Below, in pieces: positions 22,866 through 32,532 of a stretch of 64,000 nucleotides of DNA. The DNA is from Iris pallida. Its lineage: Eukaryota; Streptophyta; Magnoliopsida; Asparagales; Iridaceae. The DNA lies in the NCBI GenBank assembly GCA_029216955.1, contig JANAVB010044017.1, forward strand, positions 5,458,029-5,522,028. Reading direction: 5' to 3'. Positions within the stretch are counted from its first letter, which is position 1. Every line of letters starts with the position of its first letter. The position numbers were made by a program, and so were the translations under genes. The notes beneath the pieces are model-generated. The model saw only the letters and a program-made list of their open reading frames with translations. It searched no databases and was not told the DNA's origin.

Positions 22866-25800
22866 TCAGAATGCCTTCAAGCCCATTTTACAAGCTGTGT
22901 CATCGACCAGCTGGCGCTTGAGGCCCTTGGTGAACGGATCCGCCAGGTTCTCCTGACTCCGAACATCAATCACTGCAATGACGCCCCTTTTGATGAGATC
23001 GTTCACTGCTCTGTGCTTCAACCGCACAGTCCTCTTCTTCCCGTTGAAGAGTTCATTTGATGCCACTGCTAATGCCGCCTGGTTGTCACAGTATATCGGT
23101 ATTGCCGGTATCTGAGCCCCAACCACCGGAAGATCATACATGAGCTCCCGAAGCCACTCTGCTTCATCTGCAGCAGCATCCAATGCAAAGAATTCAGATT
23201 CCATGGAGGAGCGAGATAACATAGTCTGCTTCTTCGACTTCCACGATATAGCAGCTCCGCCCATGGCGAATACGAATCCACCTGTGGAATACTCGCTCTC
23301 CATATCTGAACACCAGCTAGCATCACTGAAGCCTTCCACTACTAACGGATCTCCGCTGTAGAAAAGTGCATATGTCTGAGTTTTCTTGAGATATCTCATA
23401 ACACGCTTCACAGCTTTCCAGTGCTCAACGCCTGGATTGCTAGTGAACCGACTCAGCATTCCCACTGCAAAAGCTATGTCAGGCCTTGTGGCAGTAGTAG
23501 CGTACATCAAGCTTTCGATGATGCTAGCGTACTCCAACTGCCTGACGCTTTCCCTCAAATCTGGCTCCAGCTTCTGATCACTCCGGTACGGTGTATCAAT
23601 AAAAGGAAGATCTTGATACCCGTAGCGAGTGAGCATTTTCTCAATATAATGAGATTGTGACAGCGCTATTCCAGTGCTTGTCCGGATGATCTTGAGCTCC
23701 AAGATTACGTCGGCATCCCCCAAGTCCTTCATACTGAACTTGGTCGAGAGGAATTTCTTTGTCTCTGTGACGCAGCTTAAATCCGTACCTAGGATTAGCA
23801 TGTCGTCCACGTATAAACAAACGATTACTCCTCTTCCGTCAGCAAACTTCGTATAGACACACTTGTCTGTTTCACTGACCCTGTAGCCATTTGACCTTAT
23901 CACCTTGTCAAACTTCTCATGCCATATTTTGGGAGCTTGCTTCAAACCATACAGAGACTTCATCAACTTGCAGACTTTGTCTTCCAGACCTCTGACGACA
24001 AAACCTTCTGGTTGTTGCATGTAGATCTCTTCGGTCAGCTCGCCATTAAGGAATGCCGTTTTCACATCCATCTGATGTATCACCAGCTTGTGTATTGCTG
24101 CTAAAGCAATTAACAATCTGATAGTTGTCATCCGAGCTACTGGAGCATAAGTGTCAAAGTAGTCGATCCCCTGCTTCTGAGCAAACCCCTTGGCCACTAG
24201 CCTGGCCTTGAACTTGTCAATGGTTCCATCTGCTTTCATCTTCTTCTTGAAGATCCATTTGCATCCGATGGGTCTTGCTCCTTCTGGTAGGTCGACCAAT
24301 ACCCATGTGTTATTGGAGGTGATTGAGTCAATCTCGTTGTCAATCGCCTCCTTCCAGAATATAGCATCTCTGGTCTTCATCGCCTCATCATAGGTAAGCG
24401 GATCTGCTTCTACATGATAGGTGACAAAGTCATCTCCGAAGTCTTTCGGCCTCCTTGCTCGCTTAGTTGACGGCTCAGCGAGTTCTGGTTCAGCTGGTGT
24501 CTCCTTGACGACAGCTTCATCTTGGACTACTGGTTCATTAAAGACTTCTGTCTGCTTTGTACCCTCATCATTCTCCGGAAGATCCGTGAAAACAATATTC
24601 TTGTGTTTTGCAAACTTGTCTTCAAAGTATTCAGCATCGCGAGATTCGATGATATGGTTTGACCCGATATCAAAGAATCTCTGAGCATCACTCTTCTCGG
24701 CATACCCCAAGAAGATCGCCTTCGTAGTCCTTGTCCCCAGCTTCTGAATCTTCAGATCCGGGAGCTTCACATAAGCCAGGCACCCCCACACTCGAATGAC
24801 ATTCAGGTTGGGTCTGACTTTGAACCAGAGTTCATGAGGAGTTATGTCGGAAGTTGCATATGGCACTCTGTTCAGAATGAAAGTGGCCGTTAATGCAGCT
24901 TCTCCCCAATAGCACTTTGGGAGACCCGCAGTCAACAGCATAGAGTTCATCATCTCTGTCAACGTTCTGTTCTTCCTTTCTGCTACTCCATTGGATTGTG
25001 GAGAATACGGAGCCGTCGTCTCATTGATGATTCCATGTTCTTTGCAGAATGATAAGAATTCATGAGACCGATACTCCCCGCCTCGATCACTCCTTAACCT
25101 CTTGAGTTGTTGTCCAGTTTGCCGCTCAGCCTCGGCCCTGAACTCCTTGAACTTCTCGAATGCTTCGTCTTTAGACTTTAGCAAGTAGACGAAAGCATAC
25201 TTTGAGAAGTCATCGATGAAAGTAATGAAATACTTCATCCCGGCCTTTGTAGAGAATTGTTTGAAGTCACAGATATCTGAGTGAACCAACTCCAGAAGAT
25301 CTGTGCTTCGATTGACCCTGTGAAAGGGTTTCCTAGTAATCTTCGTCTGAGCACATATCTCACATTTCTCTACCTTACCCCCACACTTGGAGATAAGTCC
25401 TAGACTAGACATTCTGTTAATTCTTTTACAATGAACATGTCCTAGCCTATTATGCCACAACTCAAGAGAATAATCAGAAAAAGTGATAGCATTTATATTA
25501 TCATGCTGGGTTACAACAAGCTGAATCTTGTACATTCTTTCAGTCTGAAAAGCTTTCCCGAAGAAAGTACCCTTCTTGGACATCACCATTTGGCCAGCAT
25601 TGATGTCCATCCTCAAGCCTGCATTGCAGAGCAGGCTCCCAGAGATCAGGTTCTTAGCGATTGCAGGAACATGCTTCATACCTTGAAGCGTCAGAATGTT
25701 CCCCGATGTAAGCTTCAGCTCCACCGTCCCGATCCCCAGTACTTCAGCTTGTGCCTGGTTCGCCATCATGACTTTCTCGGAAGTAGGCTCATAGGAGACG

Positions 25801-26783
25801 AACCAGTCCTTGTCTGAACAGACATGACATGTCGTGCCAGTGTCTATCCACCAGTCCAAGTCTGCCCCCACAGTTGCAACCTGTGCTATCATGGCAACCT
25901 GATTAGTAACCAAAGAAACCTTGTTAGGCTTACCTTGCTCTTTGGGCTTGGACTTGCATTCACTTTTATAGTGACCCTTCTTGCCACAGTTGAAGCAAGT
26001 CACATGGGACTTGGACTTCTGTTGCTTGAATCCTGGACCCTTCACTTTCAGATTCGAGAAGTCCTTCTTCTTGTGGTGAGAAGCCGCCTGCTTCCCTTTG
26101 TTCTCTCTGGTGGCTTGAACCAGATTCGCCGTTGCTAGTTGCTTGGACAGGGCGTCCAACTTCTGTTGAGAGCGCATTTCGTCCTCAACATGAATCTCAC
26201 TGAGGAGATTATCCAGGCTAATCTCCATCTTCTTCCTATGCATCCTTGCATAGATGTTGCTCCATCCTGGAGGAAGTTTTGCCACGATCCCTCCAACGGC
26301 GAACTTGTCGACGAGGGGCATGCTATCGTCCTCCAGTTTCTGGCGCAGCTTCATGAACTCTTTCACTTGGGGCAGCATGGTCTTTTCGTCTTCAAAAACC
26401 CATTTGTGGTATTTTTCAACCATGAACATCTTCGACCGGGCCTCGTCGTCGTCATACAGCTTCCCCACGGACTCCCAGATCTCTTTGGCAGAAGTCTTCT
26501 TTGTGTAGGACTCGGCCAGAGAGTCTTCCATGGAATTCAGGATCAGCAGCCTGCATATGTTGTTATCCTTTTTCCACTTCGTCTGCTTGCTCGTAGCAGC
26601 GGCTAGAACAGCAGCAGATCCTGTTGCTGGAACGATTGGTTCTTCCTCATCCAACACGTGATCAACATCCACGAGTTGAAGGTTCAGAGTCACCTTTCGC
26701 TTCCAGATCTGGAAGTGTTCACCGTCGAATTTCTCCAACTTGTTAAAGCCGGTATCGACAAGCGAAGCACGAGTGTTTTCCAT
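22866..26783 (-). CDS. Ty1/copia Gag-Pol polyprotein, 1305 aa, intact
   Basis: Single frame encoding Gag, protease, integrase, reverse transcriptase and RNase H. The chosen start is the ATG at 26783 (MENTRASLVD), 21 bases after the LTR edge; the frame is open upstream into the LTR, but that part is not Gag-like. Order: Gag core about 15-220; zinc knuckle CFNCGKKGHYKSEC 263-276; protease WWIDTG with Asp314; integrase zinc site H444, H449, C474, C477; integrase core D503, D566, E602 with 35 residues between the last two; RT with QMDVKTAFLNG at 904-914 and YVDD at 991-994; RNase H with D1154, E1195 and D1233. All catalytic residues I can place are present and there is no stop or shift, as expected for an active element. 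It acts in cytoplasmic virus-like particles and then in the nucleus for integration. Lineage not assigned. Confidence 0.95.
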   Translation of the reverse strand: MENTRASLVDTGFNKLEKFDGEHFQIWKRKVTLNLQLVDVDHVLDEEEPIVPATGSAAVLAAATSKQTKWKKDNNICRLLILNSMEDSLAESYTKKTSAKEIWESVGKLYDDDEARSKMFMVEKYHKWVFEDEKTMLPQVKEFMKLRQKLEDDSMPLVDKFAVGGIVAKLPPGWSNIYARMHRKKMEISLDNLLSEIHVEDEMRSQQKLDALSKQLATANLVQATRENKGKQAASHHKKKDFSNLKVKGPGFKQQKSKSHVTCFNCGKKGHYKSECKSKPKEQGKPNKVSLVTNQVAMIAQVATVGADLDWWIDTGTTCHVCSDKDWFVSYEPTSEKVMMANQAQAEVLGIGTVELKLTSGNILTLQGMKHVPAIAKNLISGSLLCNAGLRMDINAGQMVMSKKGTFFGKAFQTERMYKIQLVVTQHDNINAITFSDYSLELWHNRLGHVHCKRINRMSSLGLISKCGGKVEKCEICAQTKITRKPFHRVNRSTDLLELVHSDICDFKQFSTKAGMKYFITFIDDFSKYAFVYLLKSKDEAFEKFKEFRAEAERQTGQQLKRLRSDRGGEYRSHEFLSFCKEHGIINETTAPYSPQSNGVAERKNRTLTEMMNSMLLTAGLPKCYWGEAALTATFILNRVPYATSDITPHELWFKVRPNLNVIRVWGCLAYVKLPDLKIQKLGTRTTKAIFLGYAEKSDAQRFFDIGSNHIIESRDAEYFEDKFAKHKNIVFTDLPENDEGTKQTEVFNEPVVQDEAVVKETPAEPELAEPSTKRARRPKDFGDDFVTYHVEADPLTYDEAMKTRDAIFWKEAIDNEIDSITSNNTWVLVDLPEGARPIGCKWIFKKKMKADGTIDKFKARLVAKGFAQKQGIDYFDTYAPVARMTTIRLLIALAAIHKLVIHQMDVKTAFLNGELTEEIYMQQPEGFVVRGLEDKVCKLMKSLYGLKQAPKIWHEKFDKVIRSNGYRVSETDKCVYTKFADGRGVIVCLYVDDMLILGTDLSCVTETKKFLSTKFSMKDLGDADVILELKIIRTSTGIALSQSHYIEKMLTRYGYQDLPFIDTPYRSDQKLEPDLRESVRQLEYASIIESLMYATTATRPDIAFAVGMLSRFTSNPGVEHWKAVKRVMRYLKKTQTYALFYSGDPLVVEGFSDASWCSDMESEYSTGGFVFAMGGAAISWKSKKQTMLSRSSMESEFFALDAAADEAEWLRELMYDLPVVGAQIPAIPIYCDNQAALAVASNELFNGKKRTVRLKHRAVNDLIKRGVIAVIDVRSQENLADPFTKGLKRQLVDDTACKMGLKAF

Positions 26784-26804
26784 CGAATCGTATAGCTTTG
26801 AGAT

Positions 26805-27663
26805 TGTTAGTCCCTTGACGAACAATCGATGGAAAAAACACGAGTTCAGAAACAATTATAAAGACAATGTTTCTGGCAACAACACCCTAAAGAAGGTGAT
26901 GTTGTATTACGAGAATCTAAAAAGATTATTTCGTAATGTTTCTCGAAGGCAACAGAACCGTATAACTTCTAAAGAGAAGCGACGGTATTCTCGAAGGCAA
27001 CAAGAGATGATCAACAACAGTTGAGTCTCAGATTCTCGAAGGCAACAGAAAGAGGGAGGAAGAAGAAGAACGGATCTCGCTGGGGTGTAGAACACCGGCG
27101 CTCAAAGCTATACCCGCAGTACGGATAAGCTCCCAGGAACCAGCAAGTTCAGGAGAACTTCTGGAACGCTCGTAAGTCAATATTTGAGACTTGAACGGGC
27201 TTCCTGGACTTTACAGACTCCCTTTTCTCTCTTCTTGGTGCATCTTTCAAAGGAGGCCAAGGGGCTCTATTTATAGAGTGGAGTTGAGACTTCACCTCTT
27301 CTCCTATCCGATGTGGGACTAAAATACCAATACTCAAAAATAGAGTTTGATATTTTAGATCATCCCACAATCAGCATAGAAGTGTGCTAGTCCACGCCTA
27401 CCCCCCGATCACTCCCGTGCATGCACGAGACATCCTGGAGTCCGTGTCCGAGTCCGAGTCCGCACAACAAAAATTAACTTTCATCCTTGTTGGATTTAAT
27501 CCTTTTTCCTTCTAGAGAAATACTTCCACATGGCACAAACTTGTGCCCCACTACACCTCATGTGCACACCTCAACACAAGCAATGCATTATATTGAGATA
27601 CTCACCATTTGGTGTAGCCGATGTGGGACTATCTTTTCTAGTCCAAAGGCAAAAACACCAACA
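26805..27663 (-). repeat. 5' LTR of the copia element
   Basis: Same length (859 bp) and nearly the same sequence as 20947-21805. On the minus strand it ends ctaaca at 26805, followed by atctcaaagctatacgattc and then the start codon. As the 5' copy it would drive transcription leftward. Confidence 0.93.
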
Positions 27664-27668
27664 CCACC

Positions 27669-27945
27669 ACCACCACCTTCATCACCACCTTCACCACCAC
27701 CACCACCACCACCACCATCACCACCACCACCTTCATCACCACCACAACCACCACAACCACCACCTTCACCCTTCGCCGCCTCCGCTCCCCCACTCGTCCA
27801 CGGCGCCGCCCCCTCCATCGCACCCCCATGGCGCTGCCCTCTTCCTCCGCACCCTCGGTCCCCCATGGCGTCGCCCCTGCTCCCTCATGGCGTCGCCCTC
27901 GCTCCCCCACGACGCTCCTCTGTCCTCCCCCACGAGACGTGGTAT
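27669..27945. repeat. CCA/CAC-rich and GC-rich low-complexity core
   Basis: (CAC)n with interspersed TTCAT words runs to about 27770. A C-rich stretch follows with three partial repeats of catggcg(t/c)(c/t)gccc near 27829, 27862 and 27888. Long frames exist in every register (for example 27487-28014 plus), but the composition is repetitive and they cross the LTR boundary, so I do not call a gene. Confidence 0.7.
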
Positions 27946-28141
27946 ATTTTTGTCCTAAAAATTTGGTCAAAGATCTACGTTGACCAGACGAAATCCGTAA
28001 AATGTGGGGGGTAACTTACATATAGGTAAAGCAGTGGGTGCACCTTGAAATATGACCAATAATGTAGGGGTGTGACTCAAATTTTTTCTATAAATTTTAA
28101 ATATTATACGAGATCCTAAAATTAAATAAAAATATGTAAAA

Positions 28142-28500
28142 GTTGTGCGACTTGTATTATTAGTTTTGCATAGGGGAATTTGTGTGACTTTGAGTTATTT
28201 AGGATTGTTATGTGACATTGTTGTTTTCTTTTATCATGATCTCAGCAGTCATACAACCCTCATAATGGTAGTTTTGATAGGTACGACTTCATTGACAACG
28301 TGTATCATCATATGTCTCTCGTCCTGTACGTATTGTTGAATGCTTGCAACTAAACTTTGGAGGATTGCGTGGGTGCTGAGATCATGATACAAACAAACAA
28401 CAGTGTCACAAGTTTTACCTTTGATTGCTCATGAAAAAAATTAAATAATTCAAGTCACACAATCCTTACCATTGAAAACTAATAATCCAAAGCACACAAC
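28142..28500. mobile_element. MITE with ~65-bp terminal inverted repeats
   Basis: The left end gttgtgcgacttg...attattagttttg... and right end ...aaaactaataat...agcacacaac are inverted copies over about 65 bp (28142-28206 and 28436-28500). Total 359 bp, no coding capacity. The target duplication is unclear, so the superfamily is not assigned. It lies about 750 bp upstream of the B-box gene start codon. Confidence 0.65.
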
Positions 28501-28857
28501 CTTATAACATCCATAGTGGGAGTGGTTTCAAGTACTACATTTTTGCTTTTGTCAAAATTTGTAGCATTTGAGGGATGCAATATGCTCTTGTCTGCATTTA
28601 AAAACTGTTAGCAACTCGCCAAATTTCAAGCGTGTCTGAGCAAGTGAATATTAACCCAATTGGGCCCATTGGTAAGAAAAAATAAAAGAAAAAGAGGGAG
28701 AAAAAGATAAAATTAATTTGGAGTATGAATTTGATCTATTATTTGAAGTGCCATTGAGTGTCGATATCAAGGAAATACTCCATAATTTCAAAGTTTACAA
28801 AAAATTATAGTATGGTACAGTGTCTCCAATACTCTTACATATTTTTGTTTAATTTAG

Positions 28858-28996
28858 GGTGTCGTATAATATTAAAATTTATATTTAGTTCTTAATTTTG
28901 GACTTTCAATCCAAATCAGTGTTGGAACAAAATTCAAATCCTCTCTTATACGATATAGAAATCTAAACTTAAAATTTTAATATTATACTGACGACT
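28858..28996. mobile_element. Short MITE just upstream of the B-box gene
   Basis: Inverted arms gtgtcgtataatattaaaat (28859-28878) and ttttaatattatactgacgac (28975-28995) enclose about 90 bp. The 139-bp unit ends 17 bp before the likely TATA box of the gene, so it may form part of the promoter. Superfamily uncertain. Confidence 0.55.
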
Positions 28997-29012
28997 AAAT
29001 AACCGAAATGTT

Positions 29013-29020
29013 TATAAATA
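29013..29020 (+). promoter_or_regulatory. Probable TATA box of the B-box gene
   Basis: TATAAATA in tttTATAAATAaagg lies 229 bases before the start codon. This leaves a 5' leader of roughly 200 bases that contains a GAA/GGA-rich tract (29210-29246). No upstream ATG competes close to the start. Confidence 0.55.
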
Positions 29021-29248
29021 AAGGTGGTGACCATATCCCGGACAAAATGGTAATTCAGTATAAGGAAAAAAAAAGTTTTAAATGGCAACAAACTGCTCCC
29101 CATCCTTGGTTTTCCACCCAAATCTTGCCCATTCTTCTTCTCCACAGAAAAAAAAAAGAGAAATTTTGAGGACCCAAAAAAAACCCACTTTTACAAAAAT
29201 CAATTGAGAGGAAGAAGAAGAAGAAGAAGAGGAAGAGGAAGAGGACAA

Positions 29249-30380
29249 ATGAAGAAGTGCGAGCTATGCTCAAGCGTGGCGCGGCTGGTGTGCGAGTCGG
29301 ACGAGGCGAGTCTCTGCTTCGAATGCGACGCTAAGGTCCACGGCGCCAACTTCCTGGTGGCGCGCCACCAGAGGCTCCTCCTCTGCCGCCACTGCCAGGC
29401 GCCGACCACTTGGCGCGCCGATGGGCCCCGCCTCGGCCCCACTGTCTCCCTCTGCCGCCGCTGCCTTCTCCATAAGAACCAACGGCACCACCACGACGAC
29501 GACGACGACGAAGGAGAGAGCAGAAGGAATCAACAAGAAGAAGAAGAAGACCAAGATGATGATGATGATGACGATGAAGAAGGGGAGGAGGAGGAGGAAG
29601 GCGAGGAGCAGGTGGTGCCATGGGCGACGGATGAAGAGGAGAAAAATACGACGCCGCCGCCGCCGCCGGTGGCGAGCTCCTCGAGCAGCGAGGAGGAGTC
29701 GACTTCGGCAGCGGCGGCGACGACGGCGACGACGGCGAGGGAGAGGAACGGATTGCTGAAGAGGACGAGAGAGAACACAGTAGATCTACCTCCTTCTCCT
29801 TGCTCCTCTTTTTCTAGGGTGAGCTATTTTGATTGATTTTTTTCCTCTTTTTTTTTTTTATGAATTGAAGTTCCAATTTTTTCCTTCTTTTTCTGGCATT
29901 TATGGAAATCTTGCAGTGTCCGTTTCGTGTCATGTTGTATTTGTGTCAGAAAAATTAGAGCGAAATTTCTAGTTTTGGTAGGTTAAAATTCCTAAAGTTG
30001 TCACCTTTATTGACTTTGATGAAGAACTATAACGAAATACTTAGAATTAGGACTACTTAATTTTTTTTTACTATGTTCTGGTAAAAAAGCTGTTCTTGCT
30101 ATGTTCTTAAAGAAAAAAAAAAAAACTTTCATCTTTAGTTTGGCAAATTAGCAATTCTTATGTGAGAGTTGGTATAAAAAAACTTAGCACATAATTTGGA
30201 ATTTTAATTTTTGTTTTCTGATCTGACAGTCCAAAATTTTGACACCAGGACCGCCTCTCCGACCGACCTCGGCAGCAGCCGGTTCAGACCGGATCGGGAT
30301 GCAACATTGACGATGGAGCCACTTCAGACTCCTTTAGACCTTTGAAGAGTCGGACTCTCCTCCGGTCAGCTCTGCGCTGA
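29249..30380 (+). CDS. BBX: Single B-box zinc-finger protein (BBX group V, BBX28/29-like), two exons
   Basis: Proposed coding exons are 29249-29818 and 30249-30380 (233 aa), with a 430-bp intron having GTGAGC at its start and acaccag at its end. The B-box ligands are C4, C7, C15, D18, C23, C26, H31 and H40. A vestigial second pair set is C46, C49, C69 and C72. Then come His/Asp and Glu runs (about 80-120), VVPW (122-125), a Ser-rich stretch and a basic LLKRTREN motif. The second exon adds 43 residues ending in SFRPLKSRTLLRSALR, which resembles the basic tail I recall for BBX28/29 proteins. Family members act in the nucleus in light and flowering signalling by binding other regulators. If the intron is not spliced, translation ends five codons after 29818. 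An acceptor at about 30228 would give a different, shorter tail. This is the only host gene I recognise here. Confidence 0.85.
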
Positions 30381-31160
30381 GTGAGTCTACCGACACATTT
30401 GTTTTTCCCAATACTTTTTTTTTATCCGTGCAACATAGCTAGTCTATTTGTAATTATATGAAATGTGACACCAACACATAATCCATCTTTTGTCGTGGCT
30501 TAAGTGTATTTTAGAGTGTCTGTAGCAAGTCCGATACGTGTCTGTCATCGTTGTTGGTCCGGTTCCTGGTTGCCAATAAAACGAGGCTGTAGTGAATCCG
30601 ATACGTGTCTGACATGGATGCATATATGTGATCAAGGCCAGCCCACGGTAAGCCCAACAAGACTTCGGACTAGGACAAATCCCCTTTGCTTAGAGCAACC
30701 CCGCCCAGCATGACCTGCAAGAGGTCGTGGTCGTGGATGACCTCCTAGGACATAGAGGCCGAGGCCGAGTCAAGGGACAATCAAAATTAGTTCCGACTAT
30801 GACAACCCATCTGTATCTGTACCGAGTCTGATACGTGTCTGACATGGATGCAAATGTGATTTAGATAGGTCATTTTGAGTGGTTGTAGTTGTAGCGTTGT
30901 TAGTAGACAGTTATTTTTATTAGTCGTTGTCCGTCAGATTCCTGGTTGCCAATAAAACGTAGCTGTTGTTCAATTGGTGGGTCTTCCATGGTTATATGCT
31001 CGGTTGTTGGATCTGCTTTGAGATGGTGGGGGCCATAGGAAGTGGTCTAAATTTCTAGCTCGACACGCATTCTATTTCTTCATAACCTTTTAAGGATTTC
31101 TTTCTCGCTTTAGCTGGAGTTGTTATTGACCACTTGATGGAGGGGGAATAATTTTGGGTT
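30381..31160 (+). repeat. Gene 3' flank with an internal duplication
   Basis: Two stretches are partly repeated: about 30535-30640 and 30825-30975. Both contain gatacgtgtctgacatggat and ttcctggttgccaataaaacg, in different order and spacing. The piece between them (30640-30815) is GC-richer and looks inserted. A 3' UTR and polyadenylation site must lie near 30400-30600, but I cannot place them. Confidence 0.45.
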
Positions 31161-31417
31161 GGACTAATTAGCTAGATTCTGGATTTTATACCAACTTAGA
31201 GAGTAAAGTCCTGAGATATCCAATTGAAAAATATAGACCCTAAATTTCTATATCTAGTTTTTTTTTTCCCATTATACCCTCATTTCTATACTGTGTTGGT
31301 TGTTGTCCTTGTACACATGTTGGGGTATAATGGGAAAAAGAAAAAAAAATCCAAGGTCTAGACTTTCCAATTGGAAAGCTCAGGTATAAAATTCAGGATC
31401 TAAAACACTAATTAGCC
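31161..31417. mobile_element. MITE, ~260 bp
   Basis: The inverted ends are ggactaattagctagattctggattttatacc on the left and, on the opposite strand at the right, ggctaattagtgttttagatcctgaattttatacc. Inner parts (ccaattgaaaa against ccaattggaaa, and a poly-T against a poly-A tract) are also paired, so the whole unit folds back. No coding. Superfamily not determined. Confidence 0.7.
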
Positions 31418-32524
31418 ATTTCGGATTTGTGTGGTGGCAGGGCTATTTAGCCCTTTCGGATTTGTGTGGTGGTAGGGACGGGACGGGACGGGGGTTACGG
31501 AGGTTCGAGTGGTGGGGGTGGCAATCGGGTGTTTACTTTGGAACAGTTTGATGATTTCTTGAGCCTACGCTCCAAGGAAGATACACTCCAGAAATTCATG
31601 TCGTGTCTGTGATGTGTCGTGTCAGACGCTGTCACAGACACTCCAAATTATGTTAGAAAACACCAAAACAAAACAGCATGTTGTATTGTATCTGGAACAC
31701 CAAAAGAAAGGTTTGCACTCAAAGAAACAACATTTTCTTTTGCTGAATGGTAAATTAACTAATGATCTCAAGGTAGTGATAGGCAAAAGAGGCGTACTCG
31801 GGACGCAAATGATCTATATCTTCCGAGGCACAAGGTACACTTAAGACATACGTCGGAATGAAACGAGGCACTAATATAATAAATAATAATAATAACATAC
31901 ATATATATATATATAAATAAATAAGTAATGTAAGAAATAAAATAAAAATATATATTAAAATTAATAATAAGATGTTAAAACATAACCAAGTGAATTAGCA
32001 TAGCAACATTAACAGTCACAAACTAACAAGAATTTGTATTCTTTCTATTACGTTTTTAGTAAATTTTTGTTTTTTTCAGTTCAACTGTAACAAATTTTGG
32101 CAATCATGGTACTTGTATGTGATAAGACTATCTTGTTGCCCCAAAGTTTTTGAAAAATACACACACACAAGACATGCCTTTTTTTGTTGCGTCTTGCTGA
32201 AAGGTCTGAAGAAGTGCGTATCGTATAGTGAGGTGCGAGATGCAGCTGCTATGTCTTGCTTTTTGCTGCAAGGCACGCCTACTTCCATACTTAATTCAAT
32301 TGCAGACAATCCTTAGCTGATGTGGTGGATTTAAAAATTTCGAAAGTATGGGGAGGATGCTAGTCAAGTGTGCTACTATGTTACGAGTGACAGATTCCTA
32401 CAGTAGTTGTCAGAGTGCACAAGGATACCATACCTCCACTCTGGAATGGCCAGCTAGATATTGATTGTAGACAACTTGACGTTTCTTTTATGCTTAAATG
32501 AAACTTATATATATGCCATCCTCA
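31418..32524. other. Mostly AT-rich; possible exon-like patch
   Basis: A short direct repeat, ttcggatttgtgtggtgg, lies at 31420-31475. AT-rich simple sequence fills about 31870-31990. A plus-strand patch near 32195-32316 reads KGLKKCVSYSEVRDAAAMSC and onward to a stop, with non-repetitive composition. It could be a captured or decayed exon, but I do not recognise it. Confidence 0.35.
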
Positions 32525-32532
32525 CTCTCTCT

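Larger units (their letters stand above)
20947..27663 (-). mobile_element. Complete Ty1/copia retrotransposon (minus strand)
   Basis: Two 859-bp LTRs flank an internal region with one uninterrupted Gag-Pol frame. The 5-bp target duplication CCACC lies at 20942-20946 and 27664-27668, within a CCA/CAC simple repeat. The polypurine tract ATGTGGGGGAT (minus strand) abuts the 3' LTR. The LTRs differ at about four positions, near 21090, 21115, 21356 and 21602, so the insertion is young. Everything expected for autonomy is present except a recognisable initiator-tRNA primer site. Total length 6717 bp. Confidence 0.95.
20589..28090. repeat. Long inverted-repeat element split by the copia insertion
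   Basis: The left arm 20589-20740 and right arm 27940-28090 are inverted copies of about 150 bp, roughly 75-80% similar by eye. Shared words on the right-arm strand include cgtaaaatgtgg, taacttacat and gactcaaatttttt. Without the 6.7-kb copia and its duplication the unit is about 0.8 kb. Its core is (TTC)16, a C-rich stretch and (CCA)n-like repeats. It is likely a foldback or Mutator-like non-autonomous transposon. No target duplication was identified. Confidence 0.65.

Noticed and set aside
23140..26606. Plus-strand frames opposite the copia polyprotein, up to 155 codons
   Set aside because: Antisense shadows of the 1305-residue Gag-Pol frame with no motif of their own.
27487..28014. 175-codon and other frames across the CCA-rich core
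   Set aside because: Low-complexity Pro, His or Gly runs in every register, crossing the LTR-to-flank boundary of the copia element.
29270..29778. Frames on the minus strand and other registers across the B-box exon
   Set aside because: Shadows of the GC-rich exon; only the frame with the ordered B-box ligands has a domain.
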